Source: DASZVN01 sp035547055
GTDB taxonomy: Bacteria > Pseudomonadota > Alphaproteobacteria > Rhizobiales > Methylopilaceae
Length of the DNA: 22,656 nt
Direction: 5' to 3'
Assembly: GCA_035547055.1 (NCBI GenBank)
Contig: DASZVN010000207.1
Location: forward strand, 1-22,656
Positions 13,635-20,764 of this stretch are shown piece by piece. A model generated the notes under the pieces. The model was given only the letters and a program-made list of their open reading frames with translations, did no database searches and was not told the DNA's origin. Both the position numbers and the translations under genes were made by a program. Positions within the stretch are counted from its first letter, which is position 1; every line of letters begins with the position of its first letter.

Positions 13635-15038
13635 ATGGCGGGACGGACGCTTCAGGATGTGGTGACGGAGAACCCGGACATCGTGTCCTATCTGCGCAAC
13701 TCGCAGATCGGCGCCTATGTATATCCGGTGGTGCCGCCGGAGTTCACCAACTGGCGGAGCGAGCAGACGGCGTGGCGCGAGACCGCGGTGCTGTTCGACC
13801 AGTCGCACCACATGGCCGAGATGATGGTGTCGGGCCCCGACGCCCTCGCCTTCCTGTCCCACCTCTCGGTCAACAGCTTCGCCAAGTTCCCGGTCAACAC
13901 TGCCAAGCACATGGTGCCGGTCAGCCATGACGGCTACGTCGTCGGCGACGGCATCCTGTTCCGCGAGGAGGAGGACCGGCTGAACTTCGTCGGCCGCGCC
14001 CCTTCGGTCGACTGGATCGAGTTCCACGGCAAGACCGGGAAGTGGAACGTCACGCTGGAGCGCGACGACCGCTCGCCCTCGCGGCCCGGCGGCAAGCCGG
14101 TGACGCGGCGGCACTACCGCTACGAGGTGCAGGGGCCGAACGCCTGGAAGATCCTGGAGAAGCTGAACGGCGGGCCGCTGCCCGACGTGAAGTTCTTCAC
14201 CATGGGCACCATCCAGATCGCCGGCCGCAGGGTGCGCTGCCTCCGCCACGGCATGGCCGGCGAGCCCGGCCTGGAGATCTGGGGCCCCTACGCCGACAAC
14301 GACGAGATCCGCACCGCCATCATGGACGCCGGCAAGGAATACGGCATCATCCCGGTCGGCTCGCGCTCCTACTCGATGACGGCGATCGAGTCGGGCTGGA
14401 TTCCCTCCCCGCTCCCGGCCGTCTACACCGGCGAGGGCAACAAGGCGTTCCGCGAGTGGCTCCCGGCCGACGGCTACGCCGCGACCTGCTCGGTCGGCGG
14501 CAGCTTCGTCTCGGACAACATCCAGGACTACTACTCGACGCCCTACGAGCTCGGCTACGGCATCTACGTGAAGTTCGACCACGATTTCGTCGGCGCCCAG
14601 GCGCTGAAGGCGATGGCCAACAACGCCCATCGCCGGAAAGTGACCTTTGCCTGGAACGCCGACGACGTCGGCGAGGTGTTCCGCTCCTATCTGGAGCCGG
14701 GCCTCGTGCCGTACCGCTATATCGACCTGCCGCTGTCGAACTACGCCTCGGCCTCGTTCGACAAGGTGACGAAGGGAGGCAAGACGGTCGGCCTCTCGAT
14801 GTTCGCCGGCTACAGCTACAACGAACGCCAGATGCTCTCGATGGGCGTGCTCGACGCCGACATCGAGGTCGGCGACGAGCTGGTGCTGACCTGGGGCGAG
14901 GAGAACGGCGGTACCAGGAAGACCACCGTCGAGCGCCCGCACCAGCAGAAGGAGATCCGGGTCAAGGTCGGCCCGGTGCCCTACTCGCGCGACGCCCGCG
15001 AGAGCTATGCCCAGAGCTGGCGCACCAAGAGCCGGTGA
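13635..15038 (+). CDS. ligM: LigM-like tetrahydrofolate-dependent aromatic O-demethylase (GcvT family)
   Basis: A 467-residue GcvT-fold protein matching LigM/DesA of Sphingobium, which move the methyl of vanillate, syringate or 3-O-methylgallate to tetrahydrofolate. Family blocks include LRNSQIGAYVYPVVPPEF at the N-terminus, AVLFDQSHHM, DDRSPSRPGGKPV, LRHGMAGEPGLEIWGPY, ESGWIPSPLPAVYTG, GGSFVSDNI, KFDHDFVG and WGEENGGTRKTTVE. The length and these blocks separate it from true GcvT (about 370 residues, with glycine-cleavage partners), and no gcvH or gcvP is near. AGGAGGACGGG gives a strong ribosome site for ATG 13635. It appears to be a single-gene unit between two repeat-filled spacers. Family membership is strong; the substrate is inferred to be a methoxylated aromatic. 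No metF, ligH or folD-type gene is visible to recycle methyl-folate. Confidence 0.9.
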   Translation: MAGRTLQDVVTENPDIVSYLRNSQIGAYVYPVVPPEFTNWRSEQTAWRETAVLFDQSHHMAEMMVSGPDALAFLSHLSVNSFAKFPVNTAKHMVPVSHDGYVVGDGILFREEEDRLNFVGRAPSVDWIEFHGKTGKWNVTLERDDRSPSRPGGKPVTRRHYRYEVQGPNAWKILEKLNGGPLPDVKFFTMGTIQIAGRRVRCLRHGMAGEPGLEIWGPYADNDEIRTAIMDAGKEYGIIPVGSRSYSMTAIESGWIPSPLPAVYTGEGNKAFREWLPADGYAATCSVGGSFVSDNIQDYYSTPYELGYGIYVKFDHDFVGAQALKAMANNAHRRKVTFAWNADDVGEVFRSYLEPGLVPYRYIDLPLSNYASASFDKVTKGGKTVGLSMFAGYSYNERQMLSMGVLDADIEVGDELVLTWGEENGGTRKTTVERPHQQKEIRVKVGPVPYSRDARESYAQSWRTKSR

Positions 15039-15047
15039 CGGCGGATG

Positions 15048-15240
15048 CTCCCCCTACCATGCTCCGCATGGCCGTCCTCCCCCGTCTGCGACGGGGAGGA
15101 CCGGCGCGGCGCTTCCGACGATCCTCCCCTGCGAGTCGAGCCTGCTCGACTTGCGATCCCTCGTGGCGAACTTGCGAACACGTTCGCGCGGCGAAGGTGG
15201 CGAGCGCAGTGAGCCGGAGGGGCCGGCACCGGGGGGTGGT
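15048..15240. repeat. Repeat-filled spacer with several hairpins
   Basis: The gap after the O-demethylase holds GTCCTCCCC (15074-15082) with GGGGAGGAC (15093-15101), and GCGAGTCGAG (15131-15140) with CTCGACTTGC (15141-15153 region, one wobble). The arms resemble those at 13458-13481, so this is probably a decayed relative of that repeat. The first hairpin could act as a terminator. No gene is supported here. Confidence 0.55.
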
Positions 15241-15265
15241 GACGGCACCGCGGCGCCCGCTTACA

Positions 15266-15280
15266 GTTGTGATTGACAAC
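15266..15280. promoter_or_regulatory. GTTGT-N5-ACAAC dyad upstream of the NitT/TauT-type binding protein
   Basis: GTTGT (15266-15270) and ACAAC (15276-15280) surround GATTG. The text TTGTGATT is shared with the dyad at 10623. It lies 90 bases before the binding-protein start, at a possible operator position. Confidence 0.4.
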
Positions 15281-15370
15281 GAATTCGCCGGCCGCCCATA
15301 AGGCGCGGCCGGCGCGCCGGCGCGAGGACATTCGGAGATCGGGGACGTCGCCCCGGCAGGGAGGATCGAG

Positions 15371-16348
15371 ATGAAGCGCATCCGCGGACTGTCGTCTGCC
15401 GCCGCTGCCGCGGCGCTGGCGTTCATGCTGCTGCCCGGCTCCGCCATGGCGCAGCAGAAGACGGTCATCCACGTCAGCTCGATCCCGATCATCGACACGG
15501 CGCCGCTCGAGGCGGCGAAGAAGGAGGGCTATTTCGCCGCCGAGGGGCTCGAGGTCGACACCACGCCGACCGCCGGCGGCGCGGTCGGCATCCCGGCGCT
15601 TCTCGCCGGGCAGGTCCAGTTCGCCTCGAGCAACACGATCTCGGTCGCGATCGCCGCCGACAAGGGGCTCGGCATCAAGCTGGTCTCGGCCGGCAGCGAC
15701 ACCGGCGACAACCCGCCCGACCTCGCCGCGCTGGTGGCGGCGCCGGGCAGCCACATCAAGAGCGGCAAGGACCTCGAGGGCAAGCGCCTCGCCGTCAACA
15801 CCCGCCTCAACATCATCTGGCTCTACGCCAACGCCTGGGTGCAGAAGACCGGCGGCGATCCCACCAAGGTCACCTATGTCGAGGTGCCCTTCCCGCAGAT
15901 GATCGATGCGGTGAAGAACGGCCAGGTCGCCGCCGCCTTCGCGATCGAGCCGTTCCTGTCGGCGGCGCTCGCCGCGAAGTCGGTCGAGTTCGTCGGCTGG
16001 CCCTACAACGCGGTGCAGAAGAGCATCCCGGTCTCGGGCTACGTCGCGACCGACGCCTATGTGAAGGCGCACCCGGACATCGTGAAGCGCTGGGTCCGCG
16101 CCTACGACAAGGGCGTCGACTGGGTCAACGCCCACATGAACACGCCGGCCTTCGCCGAGCTGGTGTCGGGCTACACCAAGATGCCGGTGAAGCTGATCCA
16201 GACGCTGCATCTGCCGCCCTACCGCAAGACCATCGAGCCGGAGCGGCTGAACCCGCAGCTCGACCTGATGCGGCAGTTCCACCTGATCTCGGACAAGGTG
16301 ACGGCGGCGACGCTCCTCACCGACACCGCGATGCATGGGGTGAAGTGA
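15371..16348 (+). CDS. ABC transporter substrate-binding protein, NitT/TauT (NMT1/SsuA-like) type
   Basis: A 325-residue periplasmic binding protein. The signal peptide starts MKRIRG, has an alanine-rich core and ends at SAMA, giving cleavage near residue 27. The mature part has the family's plan: PLEAAKKEGYFAAEGLEVD, then GAVGIPALLAGQVQFASSN, and a KSGKDLEGKRLAVNT segment in the first lobe; AAFAIEPFLS marks the hinge-proximal site. Relatives bind sulfonates, nitrate, thiamine precursors, or aromatic acids such as phthalate. GGGAGG precedes the ATG. An ATPase and two permeases of the matching class begin about 950 bases downstream, after a dienelactone-hydrolase gene. The four most likely form one importer. 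Confidence 0.92.
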   Translation: MKRIRGLSSAAAAAALAFMLLPGSAMAQQKTVIHVSSIPIIDTAPLEAAKKEGYFAAEGLEVDTTPTAGGAVGIPALLAGQVQFASSNTISVAIAADKGLGIKLVSAGSDTGDNPPDLAALVAAPGSHIKSGKDLEGKRLAVNTRLNIIWLYANAWVQKTGGDPTKVTYVEVPFPQMIDAVKNGQVAAAFAIEPFLSAALAAKSVEFVGWPYNAVQKSIPVSGYVATDAYVKAHPDIVKRWVRAYDKGVDWVNAHMNTPAFAELVSGYTKMPVKLIQTLHLPPYRKTIEPERLNPQLDLMRQFHLISDKVTAATLLTDTAMHGVK

Positions 16349-16373
16349 TCCGTCGTCCTAATTCAACCCTCTC

Positions 16374-16465
16374 CGTCATGGCCGGGCTTGTCCCGGCCAT
16401 CTACGACTTTGTTCAGCCGGGGCGTCGCAAACTCGTGGATGCCCGGCCCAAGGCCGGGCATGACG
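16374..16465. repeat. Paired inverted CGTCATGGCCGGG-type palindromes
   Basis: Two similar hairpin units face each other. Unit one (16374-16405) starts CGTCATGGCCGGGCTTG and unit two (16434-16465) is nearly its reverse complement, ending GGCCGGGCATGACG. Each can fold alone (GGCCGGG with CCCGGCC in the first). Together they make a long cruciform-capable element between the binding protein and the dienelactone-hydrolase gene. Similar elements are common in Bradyrhizobium relatives, from memory. Confidence 0.75.
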
Positions 16466-16501
16466 TGCGCAAGATCGGCGCGCGGTAACGCGAAGCGTAA
16501 G

Positions 16502-16507
16502 AAGGAG
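16502..16507 (+). promoter_or_regulatory. Ribosome binding site that selects a TTG start
   Basis: AAGGAG at 16502-16507 stands 7 bases before TTG 16515. The GTG codons at 16508 and 16511 are in a frame that stops at once, so TTG is the start indicated for the dienelactone-hydrolase-like gene. Confidence 0.65.
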
Positions 16508-16514
16508 TGGTGGC

Positions 16515-17228
16515 TTGAACGTCGAGGCGAGCCAGGACACCGGAATGATCGAGGTGGGTGCCGCGCGGGACGGGCCGTTCGCAGCCTACCGGGCGGTGCC
16601 GGCGTCGGGCCGCGGGCCGGGCATCGTGCTCGCCTCCGAGATGTTCGGCGTCACGGCGGCGATGAAGCTGGCAGCCGACGGCTTCGCCGCCCGCGGCTTT
16701 CCGACCTACGTGCCGAACCTGTTCTGGCGCTATGAGCCGGCGGGCGTGCTCGGCTACGAGGGCGAGGACCGGGCGACGGCGTTCGCCCGGCTGGAGCGCT
16801 TCGACACCGACGACGCGGTCGCCGACGTCAGGACGACGGCCACGGCCTTGCGGAAGGAAGCGAGCTGCGACGGCCGCGTCGTCGCGCTCGGCTTCTGCGT
16901 CGGCGGCCGCATCGCCGGCGCCGCCGCGGTCGAAGGGGCGGTCGATGCCGCGGTCGGACTCTACGGCCTCGGCGTCTCCCGCTACGGCGAGCGCCTCGCG
17001 ACGCTCAAGACGCCGCTGCAGCTCCACTACGGGCTGAACGACCAGCACGTCCCGGCTGAGGAGATCGAGGCCGTCCGGCGCCTTGCTGCCGGCAACCCCA
17101 ACGTCGACGTCCATCTCTATCCCGGCGCCGGGCATTCGTTTGCCAACCCCATGCGCCCGACCTACGACAAGGCGGCGGCCGAGCTTGCCATCGACCGCGC
17201 GCTCGCGTTCCTGTCGGCACGGGGCTGA
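16515..17228 (+). CDS. Dienelactone hydrolase family protein
   Basis: A 237-residue alpha/beta-hydrolase of the carboxymethylenebutenolidase family. The catalytic set of that family is present: Glu42 (VLASEMFGV), nucleophile Cys128 (LGFCVGGR), Asp176 (GLNDQHVP) and His207 (GAGHSFAN). Members open dienelactones made in chlorocatechol and related ring-cleavage routes, though many homologues have unknown substrates. Translation most likely starts at a TTG with a good ribosome site; the first in-frame ATG, 30 bases on, lacks one. It lies between the binding protein and the ATPase of one ABC importer on the same strand, suggesting it processes the imported compound or a product of it. Confidence 0.92.
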   Translation: MNVEASQDTGMIEVGAARDGPFAAYRAVPASGRGPGIVLASEMFGVTAAMKLAADGFAARGFPTYVPNLFWRYEPAGVLGYEGEDRATAFARLERFDTDDAVADVRTTATALRKEASCDGRVVALGFCVGGRIAGAAAVEGAVDAAVGLYGLGVSRYGERLATLKTPLQLHYGLNDQHVPAEEIEAVRRLAAGNPNVDVHLYPGAGHSFANPMRPTYDKAAAELAIDRALAFLSARG

Positions 17229-17293
17229 GCGCCCCGGACCCGGGCTATCGTCGCGGCAGGCTGCCGACCGGCAGCGGACGGAGGAATGGCGTG

Positions 17294-18124
17294 ATGGTGC
17301 CGAGCGCCGAAACGGCAGCCCCGCCGGCGGCGGCATCCCCCGCCGCCGCGCCGTTCCTCGACATCGCCGACGTGCAGAAGCGCTACGGCGCCTCCGCCGC
17401 GCTCGAGCGGATCTCGCTCGGCATCGGCGCGGGCGAGTTCGTCGCGATCGTCGGCCCGTCGGGCTGCGGCAAGTCCACCCTGCTCCAGATCATCGCCGGC
17501 CTCCTGCCGGCGAGCGCGGGCCGCGTCTCGGTTGGCGGGCGAGCGGTGACCGAGCCGCCGGCCGACATGGTCTACCTGTTCCAGCAATACACCAAGTCGC
17601 TGTTCCCCTGGCGCAAGGTGAAGGACAACGTCGCCTTCCCGCTGGAGCATCGCCCCGGCATCGGCCGCCGCGAGATCGCCGCGCGCTGCCGGCGCTATCT
17701 CGCCATGGTCGGCCTCGACGGCTTCGAGGACCACTATCCCTGGCAGCTTTCCGGCGGCATGCAGCAGCGCGTCGCCATCGCCCGCGCGCTCGCCGCCGAG
17801 CCGAGCGTCCTCCTGATGGACGAGCCGTTCAGCGCCGTCGACGCGCTGACCCGCCTCGAATTGCAGACGCTCGTCCTCGACATCTGGGAGCGGCAGAGGC
17901 TCACCATCCTGCTCGTCACCCACGACGTCGACGAGGCGGTGTTCATGGCCGACCGCGTCGCGGTGCTGAGCCGCCGTCCCTCGACCATCGCGACCGTCGT
18001 CGAGACCGCCCTGCCGCGGCCGCGCCACGCCATCCAGACGCGCGAGCTGCCGCGCTTCCTCTCGCTCCGGCACACGCTGATCGACATGCTGCTGAGGCGG
18101 GACGCCGACGCGGCCCAGCCATGA
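17294..18124 (+). CDS. ABC transporter ATP-binding protein, NitT/TauT (SsuB/TauB-like) type
   Basis: A 276-residue ATPase. Walker A is GPSGCGKST at residues 54-62; the Q loop is FQQYTKSLFPW near 96-106; the signature is LSGGMQQR; Walker B is VLLMDEPF; and the switch histidine is in LVTHDVDEA. SLFPWRKVKDNVAF after the Q loop is typical of the nitrate/sulfonate/taurine branch. The N-terminal 20 residues are Ala/Pro-rich. GGAGGA at 17280-17285 serves ATG 17294 or GTG 17291. Its stop overlaps the next permease start in ATGA, so the ATPase and first permease are translationally coupled. Confidence 0.93.
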   Translation: MVPSAETAAPPAAASPAAAPFLDIADVQKRYGASAALERISLGIGAGEFVAIVGPSGCGKSTLLQIIAGLLPASAGRVSVGGRAVTEPPADMVYLFQQYTKSLFPWRKVKDNVAFPLEHRPGIGRREIAARCRRYLAMVGLDGFEDHYPWQLSGGMQQRVAIARALAAEPSVLLMDEPFSAVDALTRLELQTLVLDIWERQRLTILLVTHDVDEAVFMADRVAVLSRRPSTIATVVETALPRPRHAIQTRELPRFLSLRHTLIDMLLRRDADAAQP

Positions 18125-18882
18125 CCACCCTGGCCCGTGTCCGCCTCCCGCTCGGGGTGATCTCCTTCGCCGTGGTGTTCGCCGCCTGGGAATTCGCGGG
18201 CGACGCCCATCTCGTCAACACCGTGCTCCTGCCGCCGCCCTCGGCGATCCTGCCGGCGCTGTGGCGCCTTCTCCTGTCGGGAACGATCTTCGCCGCGCTG
18301 GCCGAGACCCTGGCGCTGCTGTTCGCGGGCTATGCGATCGGCTGCATCCTCGGTGTCGCCTTCGGGCTTGCGATGGGCACGAGCCGGCGGGCCGACAATT
18401 TGTTCGAGCCGCTGTTCGAGCTGTTCCGGCCGATTCCGATCCCGGCGCTGCTGCCGCCGCTGTTCCTGTTCCTCGGCTTCGGCGTCACCATGAAGACCAC
18501 GGTGGTGGCGCTCGGCGCGTTCTTCCCGGTCCTCATCAACACCATCCAGGGCGTGCGCGGGGTCGACCCGGTGGCGCTCGACACCGCCCGCACCTTCCGC
18601 TGCCCGCCGGCGCGGACGCTGCTGAAGGTGGTGCTGCCCGCGGCGCTGCCGATGATCCTGACCGGCATGCGGGTCAGCCTCGGCCTCGGGCTGATCCTGG
18701 TGGTGCTGGCCGAGATGCTCGCCGGCCAGGGCGGCCTCGGCTACGCCATCCTCGACATGCAGCGCTCGTTCGAGATCCCCGAGATGTATGCCTGGATCGT
18801 CGTGCTGGCGCTGATCGGCCTCGGCCTCAACACGGTGTTCCTCATGGTCGAGGCGAAGGCGGTGCCGTGGCGCGCGAAGTAG
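18121..18882 (+). CDS. ABC transporter permease 1, NitT/TauT (SsuC/TauC-like) type
   Basis: A 253-residue inner-membrane permease with about six membrane spans. The ATPase-coupling (EAA) loop is visible as DTARTFRCPPARTLLKVVLP, followed by ALPMILTGMRVSLGLG. The PPPSAILPALW segment near the N-terminus is typical of the SsuC class. It begins inside the stop of the ATPase gene (ATGA) and its end is overlapped by permease 2. The two permeases are clearly paralogous but far from identical, so a heterodimeric channel is likely. Confidence 0.92.
   Translation: MTTLARVRLPLGVISFAVVFAAWEFAGDAHLVNTVLLPPPSAILPALWRLLLSGTIFAALAETLALLFAGYAIGCILGVAFGLAMGTSRRADNLFEPLFELFRPIPIPALLPPLFLFLGFGVTMKTTVVALGAFFPVLINTIQGVRGVDPVALDTARTFRCPPARTLLKVVLPAALPMILTGMRVSLGLGLILVVLAEMLAGQGGLGYAILDMQRSFEIPEMYAWIVVLALIGLGLNTVFLMVEAKAVPWRAK
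18856..18869 (+). promoter_or_regulatory. Ribosome binding site and GTG start of permease 2 inside permease 1
   Basis: AAGG at 18856-18859 lies 7 bases before GTG 18867, in the last codons of permease 1. No ATG occurs in the permease 2 frame before its first membrane span, so this overlapping GTG is the best start. Confidence 0.55.
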
Positions 18883-19694
18883 GGCTGTCGCCCGTCGGGC
18901 GCAGGGCGGCGCGGCGCGGCGGCGCGCTCGCCGCGCTCGGGCGGACGCGCGCGAGCGGCTTCGCGCTGGTGGTGCTGCTCCTCGTCCTGTGGGAGCTGTC
19001 GGCCCGGCTCGGCTGGGTCCAGAGCCGCAACTGGCCGCCCTTCTCGGCGATCCTGGTCGCGACCTGGCACGGGCTTCTCTCCGGCGAGGTGTCCTCGCTC
19101 CTCGCCGGCAGCCTCGCCCGCATGGTCGCGGGCTATGCCATCGGCAGCCTGCTCGGCATCGCCTTCGGCCTCTGCCTCGCGAGCGTCCGCACCCTCGACC
19201 GGCTGGTCACGCCGCTGATCGAGGCGGTGCGCCCGCTGCCGATCCCGGCGATCATCCCGCCGCTGATCCTGTTCCTCGGCCTCGGCGATGCGCTGAAGAT
19301 CTTCGCGGTGGCGCTGTCGTCGTTCTTCCCGGTCTTCGTCAACAGCTTCGGCGGGGTGAAGAGCGTCGACGCCGTCCTGATCCAGACCGCCCGCACCTTT
19401 CGCGTCGGCCCGGTGCGGACGCTTCTCAAGGTCGTCCTGCCGGCGGCGCTGCCCTCGATCCTCGCCGGCCTGCGGATCAGCCTGGCGCTGGCGCTCGTCG
19501 TCACCGTCGTCGCCGAGATGATCGCCGGCTCCAGCGGCATCGGCTACTACATCATCCTCACCCAATACGCGCTCAAGGCGGACGCGATGTACGGCGCGAT
19601 CCTCTGCCTCGCGGTGATCGGCTATGCGCTGAACCGCGGCTTCATCGCCTTCGAGCGCCGCCTGCTGCCCTGGTACCACGCCCGCGAGCGGTAG
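18867..19694 (+). CDS. ABC transporter permease 2, NitT/TauT (SsuC/TauC-like) type
   Basis: A 275-residue permease paralogous to the one before it. After an arginine-rich N-terminus (residues 11-28) come six hydrophobic spans. The coupling loop reads QTARTFRVGPVRTLLKVVLP, followed by ALPSILAGLRISLALAL, and PPFSAILVATWHGLL matches the N-terminal family block. The start is inferred to be GTG 18867, overlapping permease 1 by 16 bases, since the frame is open far upstream only as a shadow of that gene. Such overlap implies coupled translation and a fixed ratio of the two subunits. It ends the importer operon; a palindromic repeat begins at its stop codon. Confidence 0.88.
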   Translation: MAREVGLSPVGRRAARRGGALAALGRTRASGFALVVLLLVLWELSARLGWVQSRNWPPFSAILVATWHGLLSGEVSSLLAGSLARMVAGYAIGSLLGIAFGLCLASVRTLDRLVTPLIEAVRPLPIPAIIPPLILFLGLGDALKIFAVALSSFFPVFVNSFGGVKSVDAVLIQTARTFRVGPVRTLLKVVLPAALPSILAGLRISLALALVVTVVAEMIAGSSGIGYYIILTQYALKADAMYGAILCLAVIGYALNRGFIAFERRLLPWYHARER

Positions 19695-19774
19695 GATGTG
19701 CATCGGCGACGCCGATGCGCATCATCGGACGGTACTCCGCGGCGGTGCGCGTGCTGCGCATGCACACCCGACGA
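19691..19774. repeat. Dispersed palindromic repeat, long copy 3
   Basis: It is a close relative of the element at 9122. The left half has GTGCATCGGCGACGCCGATG, differing from copy 1 by one base in the loop, and the right half has TGCTGCGCATGCACACCC followed by a change of CTACGA to GACGA. The middle is shorter and unrelated. It lies directly over the stop codon of permease 2 and before the convergent transglycosylase. Confidence 0.8.
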
Positions 19775-19785
19775 AGTCGCCGGCC

Positions 19786-20607
19786 TCAATAGGCGCCGGC
19801 GACGATGCAGCTTCCCTTGAGCGCGGCGCAGAGCGACCGCTCGCTGAGCCGGGCCGGGCGGGCGGAAGCGCCCCGCGGGCGCCGCGCGCGGGCAACTGCC
19901 GCGGCGGCGGCGACGGTCGCGGGCGACAGCAGGTGGGCCTGCATGGAGGCCGGCACCCAGTCCCGCGCCGGGCGGCCGGTCAGCGCCAGCACGTAGTCGG
20001 CGGTCTCGGCGGGGAGCCCGGCCTGGCCGGCGAGCCAGTCGGCGATCCGCTTGGGGCCGGCGTTGTAGGCCGCCGCGGCGAGGCCGAGATTGCCGAACTG
20101 CTCCTCGAGCTCGTGGACGTAGCGCGCCGACTGCGGGATCGCCTGGGCGGGATCGAACGGATTGGCGAGGCTCCGCGCGCTGGCGGTCGCCGGCATGAAC
20201 TGCGCGATGCCCTGCGCCCCGGCGCGGCTGACCGCAAACGGGTCGAACGCGCTCTCGCGGCGAATCAGGCGGAGCAGGAAGTCGGCCGGCAGGTTCTCGC
20301 GGGCCGCCGCCTGGGCGACGATCTCCTGCACCACCGCGAGCGGCAACTGGCAGGGGTGGAGCCCGTCGGCGGCGGCGCAGCCTTTGCCTTCGAGCGGGAG
20401 GTCGGTCAGCGGCGGCGCCTCGGCGGTGGCGATAGCGCGCACGGCATCGAAGGTCGTCGAGGCGGCGAGCGGCGGCAATGCAGCCGCCGGCTCCGCCGGG
20501 GCGGCATCCGCCACGGCCGACCAGCCCAGCACGACCGTCGCCAACGCCAGCGCGACACGCCGGCCGCGGGCTCCGGCCGGCGACACCCCCGCCCCTCGTC
20601 GCTTCAT
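19786..20607 (-). CDS. Lytic transglycosylase (SLT/goose-lysozyme-like domain), secreted
   Basis: A 273-residue periplasmic murein-cleaving enzyme. Residues 1-36 form a signal peptide (MKRRGAG, hydrophobic core, AVADAA). The SLT domain spans about 90-215: catalytic Glu118 in LLRLIRRESAFDPFAVS, then GAQGIAQFMPATA, the NPFDPAQAI helix, and AAAYNAGPKRIADW. A roughly 50-residue Ala/Arg-rich tail with two cysteines follows. It cuts peptidoglycan glycan strands without hydrolysis. The frame is open to 20850, but ATG 20607 gives a good signal peptide; no clear Shine-Dalgarno is seen. It is divergent from the cysteine-rich-repeat gene and shows no functional link with the catabolic locus. Confidence 0.9.
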   Translation of the reverse strand: MKRRGAGVSPAGARGRRVALALATVVLGWSAVADAAPAEPAAALPPLAASTTFDAVRAIATAEAPPLTDLPLEGKGCAAADGLHPCQLPLAVVQEIVAQAAARENLPADFLLRLIRRESAFDPFAVSRAGAQGIAQFMPATASARSLANPFDPAQAIPQSARYVHELEEQFGNLGLAAAAYNAGPKRIADWLAGQAGLPAETADYVLALTGRPARDWVPASMQAHLLSPATVAAAAAVARARRPRGASARPARLSERSLCAALKGSCIVAGAY

Positions 20608-20764
20608 CGCATGATTGTAGGCGGCGACGGCCGCAGCCGCAACGCCGCGGTGGCGGGCATCGCCTTCCGCAACCCGGCCATTGACGCTGCCGGTCGGCCG
20701 CGCCGAGAATGGCCGGAACCGCGCGGCCGCAGCATCTGCGGCGGCCGGAACGAGGGCGACGATC

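Noticed and set aside
13443..14942. A 499-codon leftward open frame opposite the O-demethylase
   Set aside because: It is antisense to the LigM-like gene and has no family features.
3003..19694. A genomic island integrated at tRNA-Gly
   Set aside because: The catabolic locus starts right after the tRNA, but I found no second copy of the tRNA 3' end, no integrase and no composition change in the locus.
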